From positions 1 through 7,265 of the forward strand of contig NZ_CAAFRZ010000075.1 in NCBI RefSeq assembly GCF_900765565.1: a stretch of 7,265 bases of DNA, written 5' to 3'. Source of the DNA: an uncultured Dialister sp. Its GTDB lineage: Bacteria > Bacillota > Negativicutes > Veillonellales > Dialisteraceae. The notes beneath the pieces were generated by a model that worked only from the letters and a program-made list of their open reading frames with translations, was not told the origin of the DNA and searched no databases. Shown here piece by piece: positions 1-6,230 of the stretch. Within the stretch, counting starts at the first letter, position 1; every line of letters starts with the position of its first letter. The translations under genes and the position numbers were made by a program.

Positions 1-514
1 CATTCCCATCCTTGGTGATTTTTCCTCTGGGAATAAAGTCATCCTGAAATACCCATGTAATCAGATTATCCGGTATATTTTCTCCCTGCTCTGCTTCTTT
101 TTTTGCTTTTTCCTCCTCTCGTTTTTCCAGCTTCAAAATATAATCCGCTTTGAAATCTACTTTATTTTCAGTTTTCCTTCTGCCCACTGTGCTTTTCTCT
201 TCCCATTCATGAAACAAGTTGTTTCCATTCCACAGGAATCTTATTACTTTTTGCTGCCTTCCCTCTGATGCTCCTTTACTATGTATACTGGTTACTGACT
301 TTTCAATCCTCCTGCCAAAAGTATCATATTGGAAGCTGACACAGCTTTTGTCCGGTCTGGTTACTTCCCGGAGCATGCCGTTTCCAAAATAAAGGTATGT
401 CCATGTACCTCCATCCGGTTCTATTTTCTTCGCCAGATTTCCCTCTTCATCATAGAAAAATTGCCTGCCCTTGGTTATAAGCTTTCCATATCCTATTAGT
501 TTAAAGATCGTAGT
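1..514 (-). pseudogene. Rhs protein C-terminal-half fragment, 5'-truncated and running off the window
   Basis: The minus strand is open from 514 to the window edge (171 codons). An in-frame TAA lies at 515-517 and there is no start codon or Shine-Dalgarno near it, so the 5' part is missing. From about 502 the translation is Rhs-like: YD-type repeats (FFYDEEGNL, FQYDTFGRRI), then FLWNGNNLFHEWEE, a charged Lys/Glu-rich stretch, and ITWVFQDDFIPRGKI. The FLW...HEW and TWVF...P..KI landmarks are the block just before the Rhs-associated core in wall- or PAAR-type Rhs proteins. The style and base composition differ from the GC-rich Rhs at 944-4282, so this is a second, unrelated Rhs gene rather than a continuation. 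A core and toxin tip would be expected beyond position 1. I infer a displaced remnant left by recombination; a programmed or assembly break cannot be excluded. Confidence 0.8.
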
Positions 515-582
515 TTATTTTTTAGGTGGTGGTGGGCGTCCTTAAGTGGATACATAATTTAAAAAATATATATTTCCAATTT

Positions 583-933
583 TTACATCATGTTATTTAC
601 CTCATCTTCAAAATCGCATGCTATAATAACATTCTTACAGCATCTCCTCAAATAACTAAGCAGATTCGCAATATTTTCTATATATTGGCTTTCCTCAATA
701 TTGTGCGGTTCAATATCTAAGTAATACTTCCAATACAAAAAATCCGTAGAATCCAATAAATATTGCTCGACATTATATTCCTTATTCTTTTGAACACTAA
801 TATCACACCACTCAGTAATGATATAATTTACTGCTTCTTTTTTACCATTAATAAAATTTATTAGTAAAGCAAACAGTTTTTCATAATCCATATCAGTATC
901 AACAAATACCTTACAATATAAATCGTTGTACAT
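583..933 (-). CDS. probable immunity protein for the NTase toxin tip (116 aa)
   Basis: A small acidic soluble protein with no signal peptide or membrane segment. The ATG at 931-933 is preceded by a perfect AGGAGG (940-945) at 6-base spacing, and that site overlaps the stop codon of the toxin ORF at 944-946, so the two genes are translationally adjacent. The N-terminus MYNDLYCKV is followed by Asp/Glu-rich segments, a conserved-looking DISVQKNKEY and a C-terminal ACDFEDE. From memory, such short proteins with this N-terminus and FEDE tail recur next to polymorphic toxins, sometimes under misleading automatic enzyme names, but I cannot assign a Pfam Imm family with certainty. The inferred role is to bind and neutralise the NTase toxin in the cytoplasm of the producer and its siblings. 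The gene is AT-rich like the toxin tip and unlike the Rhs carrier, as expected if tip and immunity travel together. Confidence 0.82.
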   Translation of the reverse strand: MYNDLYCKVFVDTDMDYEKLFALLINFINGKKEAVNYIITEWCDISVQKNKEYNVEQYLLDSTDFLYWKYYLDIEPHNIEESQYIENIANLLSYLRRCCKNVIIACDFEDEVNNMM

Positions 934-939
934 TATTTA

Positions 940-945
940 CCTCCT
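940..945 (-). promoter_or_regulatory. Shine-Dalgarno of the immunity gene, overlapping the toxin stop codon
   Basis: AGGAGG on the minus strand, 6 bases before the ATG at 933. The TAG of the toxin ORF (944-946) shares bases with it, so a ribosome finishing the toxin lies on the immunity start site. This supports coupled translation and fixes the immunity start. Confidence 0.9.
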
Positions 946-1350
946 ACTCAAACGGAATGAACGGTGGATTATCAAATGCTCCACCCTGTTTAATTATCGA
1001 AATATCTACTTCCATTCCAAAAATTTCTTGTAATTCTTTTCGCAAACCACTTAATTTAGCTTCTCCAGCTTGTATTTTACCTGTTTCTATTGCATGCAAC
1101 ATTGTTCGTTCTTTTGCAGAACCAGGATTAGGAGTCTTAAAATATTGGTTTATAAGTGAATCAAATTTATCACCTGATACTCTTAATGCAATATCTATAT
1201 CTGATGTTGGTTTTGCGGTTCCTTTTGCTCGACTTCCTTGTACAACAATATCACCACTTATATCTCCAACCCTATCTCTAAGTAGTTTCGAAGCATTACT
1301 AAACTGTTCTTGTGAAATTCCTTGAGGTAATGAATATCTACTACTCTCAA
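944..1350 (-). other. toxin tip module: AT-rich nucleotidyltransferase domain downstream of DPSGH
   Basis: The sequence changes sharply from GC-rich Rhs to AT-rich within the linker after DPSGH (about 1330-1425), and the AT-rich composition continues through the immunity gene to about 583. The active-site codons lie at 1193-1204 (SDID) and 1232-1237 (GS), with the third acid at 1004-1006. The central motif KERTMLHAIETGKIQAGEA and the ending DISIIKQGGAFDNPP resemble a toxin tip that recurs on many Rhs and other polymorphic carriers. This is recognition from memory, not a search. Confidence 0.78.
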
Positions 1351-1663
1351 TCTCCACACCTGGCTGTTTATCTGTGGCTGCCTCGCCTTCCGTTCCTGGG
1401 CAATTCGGCTTTTTCTGATGCCCACTGGGGTCAAAGTACCTCACCGGATTGTTGGCACAATACGCATACAGGTTAAGCCCGTCTCCCCAGTAGGTATCCT
1501 CCTGGCTAAATCGCCCTATGGTAGGGTTGTAATACCTGGCCCGCAGGTAGTATTGGCCTGTCTCCTGGTCATATAGCTGGCCTGCATAAAGGATGCGGTT
1601 GGGAAAAGCCTCCTCCTGCCCAAGCAGGTTCCCAAAGGCATCGTAAGCGTAGCGGTTTTCCAC
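944..1663 (-). CDS. Rhs-associated core plus nucleotidyltransferase-fold toxin tip (intact 3' part of the broken rhs)
   Basis: This 239-codon stretch is the undamaged 3' end of the rhs gene. The codon at 1663 is an internal GTG with no convincing ribosome site; the same frame stays open and Rhs-like back to about 1790 (RRYLRGNGLVSLE, LDEQGSTLYL), so it is not a natural start. Residues 1-81 are the Rhs-associated core: YAYDAFGNLL, YDQETGQYYLRARYYNP, GRFSQEDTYWGDGLNLYAY, then the terminal DPSGH. Residues 82-107 are a linker. Residues about 108-239 are a Pol-beta-type nucleotidyltransferase domain with GSRAKG (G143, S144) and SDIDIA (D155, D157), the usual GS-x-DxD site, and a likely third carboxylate in MEVDIS (D220). 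In this superfamily those acids bind Mg2+ and transfer a nucleotidyl group; the target of this toxin cannot be read from sequence. The immunity gene starts 10 bases downstream. Confidence 0.85.
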   Translation of the reverse strand: MENRYAYDAFGNLLGQEEAFPNRILYAGQLYDQETGQYYLRARYYNPTIGRFSQEDTYWGDGLNLYAYCANNPVRYFDPSGHQKKPNCPGTEGEAATDKQPGVEIESSRYSLPQGISQEQFSNASKLLRDRVGDISGDIVVQGSRAKGTAKPTSDIDIALRVSGDKFDSLINQYFKTPNPGSAKERTMLHAIETGKIQAGEAKLSGLRKELQEIFGMEVDISIIKQGGAFDNPPFIPFE

Positions 1664-1767
1664 CTCTGCCTGTCCATCCGTCAGGTAGAGGGTGCTTCCC
1701 TGCTCGTCCAGATGGCAGCTGTGGTACTTCTGGTCCTCTGTTTCCAGGCTGACCAGGCCGTTGCCCC

Positions 1768-2403
1768 TCAGGTACCGCCTCCAGAAGCTTCCTTCCCTTC
1801 TTCCCCCATCAGCTCCCCCTGATGGTAAAGGAAGGTATAGCTTTCCCCCTTACCGGTGGTCAGCCCTGCCCTTAGCCCCTCCCCATCGTAGTGGCTTTCT
1901 GTGCTTCTTCCCTCCGGCCCCTCTACCCTGACCTGGCGGTTTAACAGGTCATAGTGGTAGAAGGTCTCTTTCTCTTCCTTCTTTCCCCCGCTCCCTTCTG
2001 GGCTGACGGTGGTTTCCTTCACCAGACTTCCGTTGGCATCGTAGGTGTAGTCCGTGGTTTCTCCGAAGCTGCTTCGCCGGGTCAGCTGGTTTCCCTCATT
2101 GTAGCAACAGGTTTCCTGAAAGTCAATTACCGGGCAGACTGCCCCGGCTTCCTCTATCCAGGCATAGTGGTAGTGGGTCTTTTCCCGCCTTCCTCCTTCC
2201 CCCAGCCGCTGGCCCCTTTTGGTCAGCCGGTTCCCCCTAAGGTCGTAGGTAAAGGCAGCAGCGTAAAGCAGCCAGGCCTCTCCCTTCTGGACAGAAAGAC
2301 CGGACAGGTTTCCTTCCCCATCATAGGTGTACCGGGTAATTATCCCGTTTCCGCTCTCTATAGTGGCCAGCCGGCCTCCCGGCGTATAGGTATAGCGGGC
2401 CAT
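1768..2403 (-). pseudogene. rhs segment in the fourth reading frame (YD repeats)
   Basis: This is one open piece of the broken rhs. The ATG at 2403 is internal to a repeat (ARYTYTPGGRL) and has no ribosome site, so independent translation is unlikely. The segment holds repeats ITRYTYDGEGNLSGL, FTYDLRGNRLTKR, TDYTYDANGSLVKE, FYHYDLLNRQVRV and ESHYDGEGLRAGL, then FLYHQGELMGEEGKEA. That last stretch is where the Rhs continuation (FWRRYLRGNGLVSLE) moves to the next frame, about 1772-1797. The frame then closes with GGGT and a stop at 1768. Confidence 0.75.
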
Positions 2404-3116
2404 ACCTGGCCCTCCTGGGTCTTAAGGCTTTCCTGCCGGCCCTCCCCATCGTAGGTGTAATACAGGGTCTTTCCCCGGTGGTCCGTGAGGCTTCTTAAGG
2501 TGCCCTCCGGGTAGTAGGTACAGGTCAGCACCACCTTTCCGTTACGGGTTTTCTCCAGCAGCCTTCCGTCCGGCCGGTGCCGGTAGGTATAGGTAAAGCC
2601 TCCCCCCTTTGCCTCTTTTAAGTGGCCAAAGTCGTCGTAGGCCCATATCCCCATCACCTGGCGCTTTCCCTTCCGGTCGGTGCATGCCTGGTATACCGGC
2701 TTGCCATAAACGTTAAACCGGGTTTGGGTCCGGTTGCCTTTCCGGTCCACCTGCACCACCTGCCGGCCTTCCTTATCGTACTGGAAATACTCTGTATGGC
2801 CAAACTGATCCCTGCGGGAGGCTACCTGCCCCCGGGAGGTATAGGTGTAGCTGACCACTCCCCCCAGGGCAGCTTTGCTGGTGCGAAGGTTACCGGCAGC
2901 ATCGTAGGTATACTCCTCTTTTCCTCCCTCCGGGGCATGGATAGCGGTGATCCTTCCTGCCTCTCTGGCCCTTTCGGTGGTCAGGGTCCGGATCTGCCCC
3001 TCCAGACCATAGGACAGGCTTACCTCTACCCCGTCCCCATCCCGGCTTTTGGTCCGGTGGCCGGCAGCATCATAGGCGTATTCTGCCCGCAGGCTTCCCC
3101 CTTCTTCCTGGCCCAC
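2358..3116 (-). pseudogene. rhs segment in the third reading frame (YD repeats)
   Basis: An open piece with the clearest regular repeats: YAYDAAGHRTKSRDG, YTYDAAGNLRTSK, YFQYDKEGRQVVQV, a spacer IWAYDDFGHLKEA, and YYTYDGEGRQESLK. The initiation codon at 3116 is an internal GTG. Upstream the Rhs sequence continues in another frame across the C run at 3123-3126. Downstream the Rhs match ends at KTQEGQ and resumes one frame over at ARYTYTP near 2403. The last residues of this ORF (VWPAIPIRREAGWPL) are out-of-frame translation, not protein. Confidence 0.75.
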
Positions 3117-4009
3117 CAGGTTCCCCTCAGGTCATAGTGGTAGCGGGTCACGGCATAGGCCTCCTGGGCCAGGGGAAGGCGGCGCTTTTGCTGGATCCGG
3201 TTGTCGTTTCGATCGTAACCATAGCCAAACACCGGCCCCCCCAGCTCCTTTACCCCGGTCAGCCGGTCCTTTAAGTCATATGTGCAGGAAAGCTCCCGCT
3301 GGCCTTCCCTTCCCTGCTGCACCACCTGAATAAGATTCCCTCCCCGGTCGTAGGAAAAACGGGTCAACAGGCGGATATCGTTTTCCCTGTCCTCCAGCAC
3401 CTGGTGGGCCAGCCGGTCCCGGTCATCAAAGAAACGGTGAAGCACATAGCCCTCCGGGGTCCGGATGCGGATACAGTTACCGTTACCGTTCTCATCATAG
3501 GCATAGGCGGTTTCGGCCCATACCTTCTTTTCCCCCGCAATACCGCTGTCCAGCAGCTCCCTCTTTCTCACCAGCCGGCCGGCTCGGTCGTAGGCATAGT
3601 TTATCCGTTTTCCCCCCGGGCAGCCTTCTGCCGCTTCCCCTTCCTGTGCCTTTTTTCCGGCCTCGATTCCCTGCTCCTGCCTTAGCCGGTTGCCTCTGGC
3701 ATCGTAGCCATAGGTAACCCTTGCCCCGGTACTGTCCTGGATCTGGATTAGCCGGTTTCGGGCATCATAGGCAAAGGTCAGGGTCAGGTCCTTTCCTGCC
3801 TGTAAGAGCTGCCCCCTCTTTGGTATAGCTTCCCCCATAGCGAATCTCCTGAATCCGGTTGCCGTTCTTATCGTAGCGGTAATCGGTTCTTTGATAGGGC
3901 TGGGGCCCTCTGGCCTCCTGTGGCTGGCCCCCTTCCCCCAGGGGATGCAGCTCCCGGATCCGCTTCCCTCTAAGCTCGTAGGCATAGTAGTGGCAGCCCC
4001 CCAGGGCAT
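3026..4009 (-). pseudogene. rhs segment in the second reading frame (YD repeats)
   Basis: Only the part from about 3836 down to 3123 is Rhs in this frame: LTFAYDARNRLIQIQ, YGYDARGNRLRQEQG, INYAYDRAGRLVRKRE, TAYAYDENGNGNCIRI, RFSYDRGGNLIQVV, CTYDLKDRLTGVKE, YGYDRNDNRIQQK and RYHYDLRG. The first 60 or so and the last 30 residues are out-of-frame readings of the neighbouring segments. One repeat has an extra Gly-Asn from a 6-base duplication (GTTACC twice on the plus strand, 3476-3487). Confidence 0.75.
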
Positions 4010-4282
4010 CCTTCCTTTCGATGCAGTTGCCCATCCGGTCGTATACGTAAGCCGCCACCACTTCCCCCGACGGCCCCGTAACCCGGGTCAGCCGGTCCTC
4101 GGCATCGTAGGTATAGCCATACCCTGCCCCGTCGTCGGTGGCCGGGTCGTACTGCTCCGGCAGGATATGCTTGATCCGGTTTCCTGCCCCATCCCGGATA
4201 AACCGCTCTGTCCCCCCATCGGGGTAATGGATGGCCAAAAGCTGATGGTCCCGGTTGTAGCGGTAGTGGGTTCCTTCCCCTT
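3765..4282 (-). pseudogene. rhs segment in the first reading frame, joined to the IS256 transposase end
   Basis: The most upstream surviving Rhs sequence: GEGTHYRYNRDHQLLAI, FIRDGAGNRIKH, YTYDAEDRLTRVTG, YVYDRMGNCIERKDALGG, YYAYELRGKRIREL and DYRYDKNGNRIQEIRYG. The open frame extends up to 4367, but the part above about 4280 is an out-of-frame reading of the transposase 3' end, so the apparent ATG at 4367 is not an rhs start. Rhs identity is lost exactly at the transposase stop, and no Rhs sequence is found on the other side of the IS. Confidence 0.78.
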
Positions 4283-5497
4283 TTACAGATAATTGGTAAG
4301 CCGTTCTCCATACAGGACAATCAGCTGATTCAATACCTGATCCCAGTTCCGATACCTCTGCGTCCATTTTTTGACTACATTTTCACTGGCAAGGTACAAC
4401 ATCTTTTCCAATGCTGTATCGCTTGGAAATACACTCTTGGTTTTCGTAACTTTCCGGTACTGACGGTTCAATCCCTCTATGATATTTGTGGTGTACATAA
4501 TGCGCCTGATGTCGTCTGAAAACTGGAAAAAGGAACTTACATCTTCCCAATTATTTTCCCAGTTGCTGATAGCATAGGGATATTTCTTTCCCCATTTCTC
4601 CTTAATATTCTCCAATTCTGATAAAGCTGCTGTTTCATTCGGAGCATTATATACCGCTTTGAAATCCGAAGAAAACTTTTTCAGATCAGTATAGTTTACA
4701 TACTTGAAAGAATTACGTAGCATATGAATGACGCATCTTTGGATCTCTGCCTGCGGATAGACTGCCTGAATGGCTTCTTTAAAGCCCGGAAGCCCATCTA
4801 CACAGAAGAAAAGGACATCTTTTACTCCGCGATTCTTCAGATCATTGAGCATTCCAAGCCAGAACTTGCTGGTTTCATTGGCTCCTACTGTGATGCTGAG
4901 GATATCTTTGTACCCTTCCACTGTAACACCAAGAACAACATAAGCAGCACGGCTTAAGATCCTGCCATCCTCCCGGACTTTGTAATGAATACAATCCATA
5001 AAGACAAAAGGATACACCGGGTTCAGAGGACGGGACTGCCACTCCTTGACCTGAGGGAGAATCTTATCTGTGATCTTGCTGACCATTTCAGCTGATAATT
5101 CAATTCCATAAAGATCCTGAAGCTGATCATGAATGTCACGTGTACTCATACCACGTGCATACAAAGAGATTACTTTTTCTTCAATCCCGGAAATACCCCT
5201 CTGATATTTAGGAATCAGCTTTGGTTCAAACTCCCCATTCCGGTCTCTTGGTACGTCAATTTGGAATTCACCGTACTGGCTTTTTAAGTTTTTTGTGGAG
5301 TGACCATTTCTTTTATTGTCTGTCTGCAGATCTCCCTTATGATTTTTTTCATAACCGAGGGTTGCATCCAGTTCCGCCTCCATCAGCTCCTGCAGGATAT
5401 CTTTGAAACTATCTTTCAGAAGCGTGTATACATCTGCAACGCTGCTAATGTTGTTTTCTGAGATAATCTGTCGAATTTGTTCCTTTGCAACTGCCAT
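4283..5497 (-). CDS. IS256-family (mutator-type) transposase, full length, 404 aa
   Basis: A DDE transposase that moves its insertion sequence by a copy-out route through a circular intermediate, as known for IS256. The catalytic triad is D168 (FMDCIHY), D234 (FFCVDGLPGF) and E341 (TNIIEGLNRQYRK), all in family context. The CxxH pair (C255, H258 in RCVIHMLRNS) is also present. The N-terminal third has MEAELDATLGYE and the basic KRNGHSTKN region, typical of the DNA-binding part. Length is normal for the family (about 390-410). The ATG at 5497 has AAAGGAG (5505-5511) at 7-base spacing. The protein ends in LTNYL and its TAA is at the exact edge of Rhs sequence, so the coding region seems complete while the 3' noncoding end of the element is missing. 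Base composition is moderate, unlike the GC-rich rhs next to it. Confidence 0.96.
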   Translation of the reverse strand: MAVAKEQIRQIISENNISSVADVYTLLKDSFKDILQELMEAELDATLGYEKNHKGDLQTDNKRNGHSTKNLKSQYGEFQIDVPRDRNGEFEPKLIPKYQRGISGIEEKVISLYARGMSTRDIHDQLQDLYGIELSAEMVSKITDKILPQVKEWQSRPLNPVYPFVFMDCIHYKVREDGRILSRAAYVVLGVTVEGYKDILSITVGANETSKFWLGMLNDLKNRGVKDVLFFCVDGLPGFKEAIQAVYPQAEIQRCVIHMLRNSFKYVNYTDLKKFSSDFKAVYNAPNETAALSELENIKEKWGKKYPYAISNWENNWEDVSSFFQFSDDIRRIMYTTNIIEGLNRQYRKVTKTKSVFPSDTALEKMLYLASENVVKKWTQRYRNWDQVLNQLIVLYGERLTNYL

Positions 5498-5535
5498 AAA
5501 AATACTCCTTTTCGATAAAAATTGTCATATCTGAA

Positions 5536-5569
5536 TTCTTACCAAAAAGGAGCCATTTCTTACCAAAAA
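5536..5569 (-). repeat. two 13-base direct repeats, 21-base period, upstream of the transposase
   Basis: TTCTTACCAAAAA occurs exactly at 5536-5548 and again at 5557-5569 (TTTTTGGTAAGAA on the coding strand). The 21-base period is two DNA helix turns, so a protein could bind both copies on the same face. They lie between the candidate terminal repeat and the transposase ribosome site, a sensible place for subterminal transposase binding or for control of transposase expression. Confidence 0.6.
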
Positions 5570-5578
5570 CACAAACTA

Positions 5579-5599
5579 TTTTACACTACCGTTCTGTGC
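5579..5599 (-). repeat. candidate IS256 terminal inverted repeat (5' side of the transposase)
   Basis: The minus strand ends in GTGTAAAA about 80 bases before the transposase start, matching the GTGTAAAA of the known IS256 end. The partner repeat on the 3' side was looked for around 4240-4300 and is not there, so this is assigned by family resemblance only. Confidence 0.45.
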
Positions 5600-5713
5600 T
5601 ATAAAAATGAGCAAACGGATATCCTTCTTATGCCACCACACATGAAGAAAATTAACATAAAACCTCGTATCAAAATAATAATACAGGATTCGATGCTTCT
5701 TACGTAAAATCAG

Positions 5714-5742
5714 ATAATATAAGGTTTTCAAGGACTTGTCAA
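5714..5742 (-). promoter_or_regulatory. sigma-A-type promoter directed toward the IS and rhs
   Basis: On the minus strand TTGACA (5742-5737) is followed by a 17-base spacer and TATTAT (5719-5714), a nearly consensus vegetative promoter. Transcription would start near 5707 and run toward the transposase and then the rhs/toxin/immunity block. It lies outside the candidate IS end, so it may be a host promoter that once served a deleted gene and now drives the transposase. Confidence 0.5.
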
Positions 5743-5851
5743 AACATCAGTTCTGTGGAACAACTATATTTCTACATTCGCAAAAATGCTGATATTGTAA
5801 GGATTTCAAGTACAGTCTGAAAACTTTGTCCGACACTTTAGTCTAAATGCA

Positions 5852-5992
5852 TTATTCAGAATATGCGGAGATACATCTCATTCCACTACCGCCAAAATAA
5901 AAAACATCTTCCTTGGGATTACTGCTTTTTTGAACAATTTTTATATCTGAAATACCGCTTGTAAGACTGAGTTTTATAAAAAACCTTACCAT
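5852..5992 (-). CDS. weak 46-codon ORF, possibly a gene-tail remnant
   Basis: An ATG-to-TAA frame just downstream of the terminator. The second half (SDIKIVQKSSNPKED, then VFYFGGSGMRCISAYSE) has a protein-like residue mix, while the first dozen residues are AT-rich and no Shine-Dalgarno precedes the ATG. I do not recognise it. It may be the 3' end of a lost gene rather than a translated small protein. Confidence 0.25.
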   Translation of the reverse strand: MVRFFIKLSLTSGISDIKIVQKSSNPKEDVFYFGGSGMRCISAYSE

Positions 5993-6011
5993 TTATAGCA
6001 AAATTTCACAG

Positions 6012-6056
6012 AAAAACGCACCCTTTTGCAACGTTTTTTGTTGCTAAGAGTGCGTT
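6012..6056 (-). terminator. rho-independent terminator for the EndoU-like toxin/immunity operon
   Basis: On the minus strand the stem AACGCAC...GTGCGTT closes outer pairs 6015-6021 with 6050-6056. An inner GCAAC/GTTGC stem (6028-6032 with 6040-6044) carries a 7-base loop, and CTT/AAG pairs lie between. The transcript then runs into TTTTTC. The U tract is on the minus-strand exit only, so it stops transcripts coming from the genes above 6231. Confidence 0.85.
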
Positions 6057-6113
6057 ACATCAGCATATTAAATTCACAATGTCCTTTCGTATACCCAACT
6101 CGGCAAAATTTTG

Positions 6114-6200
6114 CTAGTGTCTAATAATTAACATTATGGATTTCTTGATTGCTTCTGGGCAGTCATGATGATTAATTAATAGATGTGCAGGAGTTGTATG
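6114..6200 (-). pseudogene. 28-codon gene-tail remnant of an unknown protein
   Basis: After a TAA at 6201-6203 the minus strand reads 28 codons and a TAG. The translation contains PAHLLINHHDCPEAIKKSIM and ends in LIIRH, which looks like a real folded-protein C-terminus rather than random AT-rich translation. It is in the same frame as the 6231-6647 gene, separated by two in-frame stop codons. It may be the tail of a displaced earlier immunity or toxin gene that used the terminator just below it. No start site is present. Confidence 0.4.
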
Positions 6201-6230
6201 TTATTGGGAGTTCGAAAATACAACCCCAAT

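Larger units (their letters stand above)
944..4282 (-). pseudogene. rhs (YD-repeat) polymorphic toxin gene, 5'-truncated and frameshifted
   Basis: A conceptual translation of about 1,110 residues carries more than twenty YD repeats (forms such as YTYDAEDRL, YAYDRAGRLV, YTYDAAGNL, YTYDGEGNL), the Rhs-associated core and an NTase toxin tip. YD repeats build the hollow beta-cocoon that encloses the C-terminal toxin; the core closes it and the tip is released by cleavage near the DPSG motif. The beginning is lost: the first Rhs residues (GEGTHYRYN) abut the stop codon of the IS256 transposase. The frame changes four times through one-base indels near 3812-3836, 3123-3126, 2400-2413 and 1772-1797, while no nonsense codon interrupts the path. 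The YD part is GC-rich and the toxin tip AT-rich. If the sequence is right the full protein cannot be made; the alternative is sequencing or assembly error at short G runs. Confidence 0.9.
4283..5599 (-). mobile_element. IS256-family insertion sequence, apparently lacking its 3' end
   Basis: The element holds one transposase gene. On the 5' side the minus strand reads GCACAGAACGGTAGTGTAAAA (complement of 5579-5599), which has the GTGTAAAA that is typical of the inner part of IS256-family terminal repeats. No inverted copy is present after the transposase stop, where Rhs coding sequence starts at once. I see no target duplication. The outer 5' boundary is therefore an estimate, and the 3' side is probably a deletion junction. 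Confidence 0.6.
5600..6230. other. AT-rich intergenic region between the immunity gene and the IS
   Basis: About 630 bases with no convincing full gene on either strand. It contains the gene-tail remnant at 6114-6200, the terminator at 6012-6056, the weak ORF at 5852-5992, an imperfect repeat pair (5720-5735 and 5798-5813, 14 of 16 bases alike) and the promoter at 5714-5742. No YD-repeat coding is detectable here, so the missing 5' part of rhs is not simply on the other side of the IS. Confidence 0.6.

Noticed and set aside
526..720. Plus-strand 64-codon ORF
   Set aside because: It is antisense to the end of the immunity gene, and its composition is typical of AT-rich noise.
957..1325. Plus-strand 122-codon ORF opposite the toxin tip
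   Set aside because: It is the antisense reading of a domain with clear NTase motifs on the minus strand and has no ribosome site.
4261..4268. CGGTAGTG near the transposase 3' end as part of a second terminal repeat
   Set aside because: It is the Rhs codon run for HYRY and lacks the GTGTAAAA continuation, so the match to the 5' end repeat is coincidental.
1768..4282. Tandem DNA repeats or CRISPR-like array in the rhs region
   Set aside because: The periodicity comes from protein-level YD repeats with divergent DNA; there are no identical repeats with unique spacers.
1692..4292. Several long plus-strand ORFs across the rhs region
   Set aside because: They are Pro/Leu/Gly-rich antisense shadows caused by high GC and periodic YD repeats; the minus-strand translation has recognisable Rhs motifs throughout.
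3970..4320. Minus-strand 116-codon ORF overlapping the first rhs segment
   Set aside because: It is an out-of-frame reading of YD-repeat DNA; the correct frame carries YTYDAEDRL and YVYDRMGNC.
4724..4957. Plus-strand 77-codon ORF inside the transposase
   Set aside because: It is antisense to the intact transposase, with no family resemblance.
5522..5707. Plus-strand 61-codon ORF across the IS end
   Set aside because: It spans the direct repeats and candidate terminal repeat, has no Shine-Dalgarno and looks like a chance frame.
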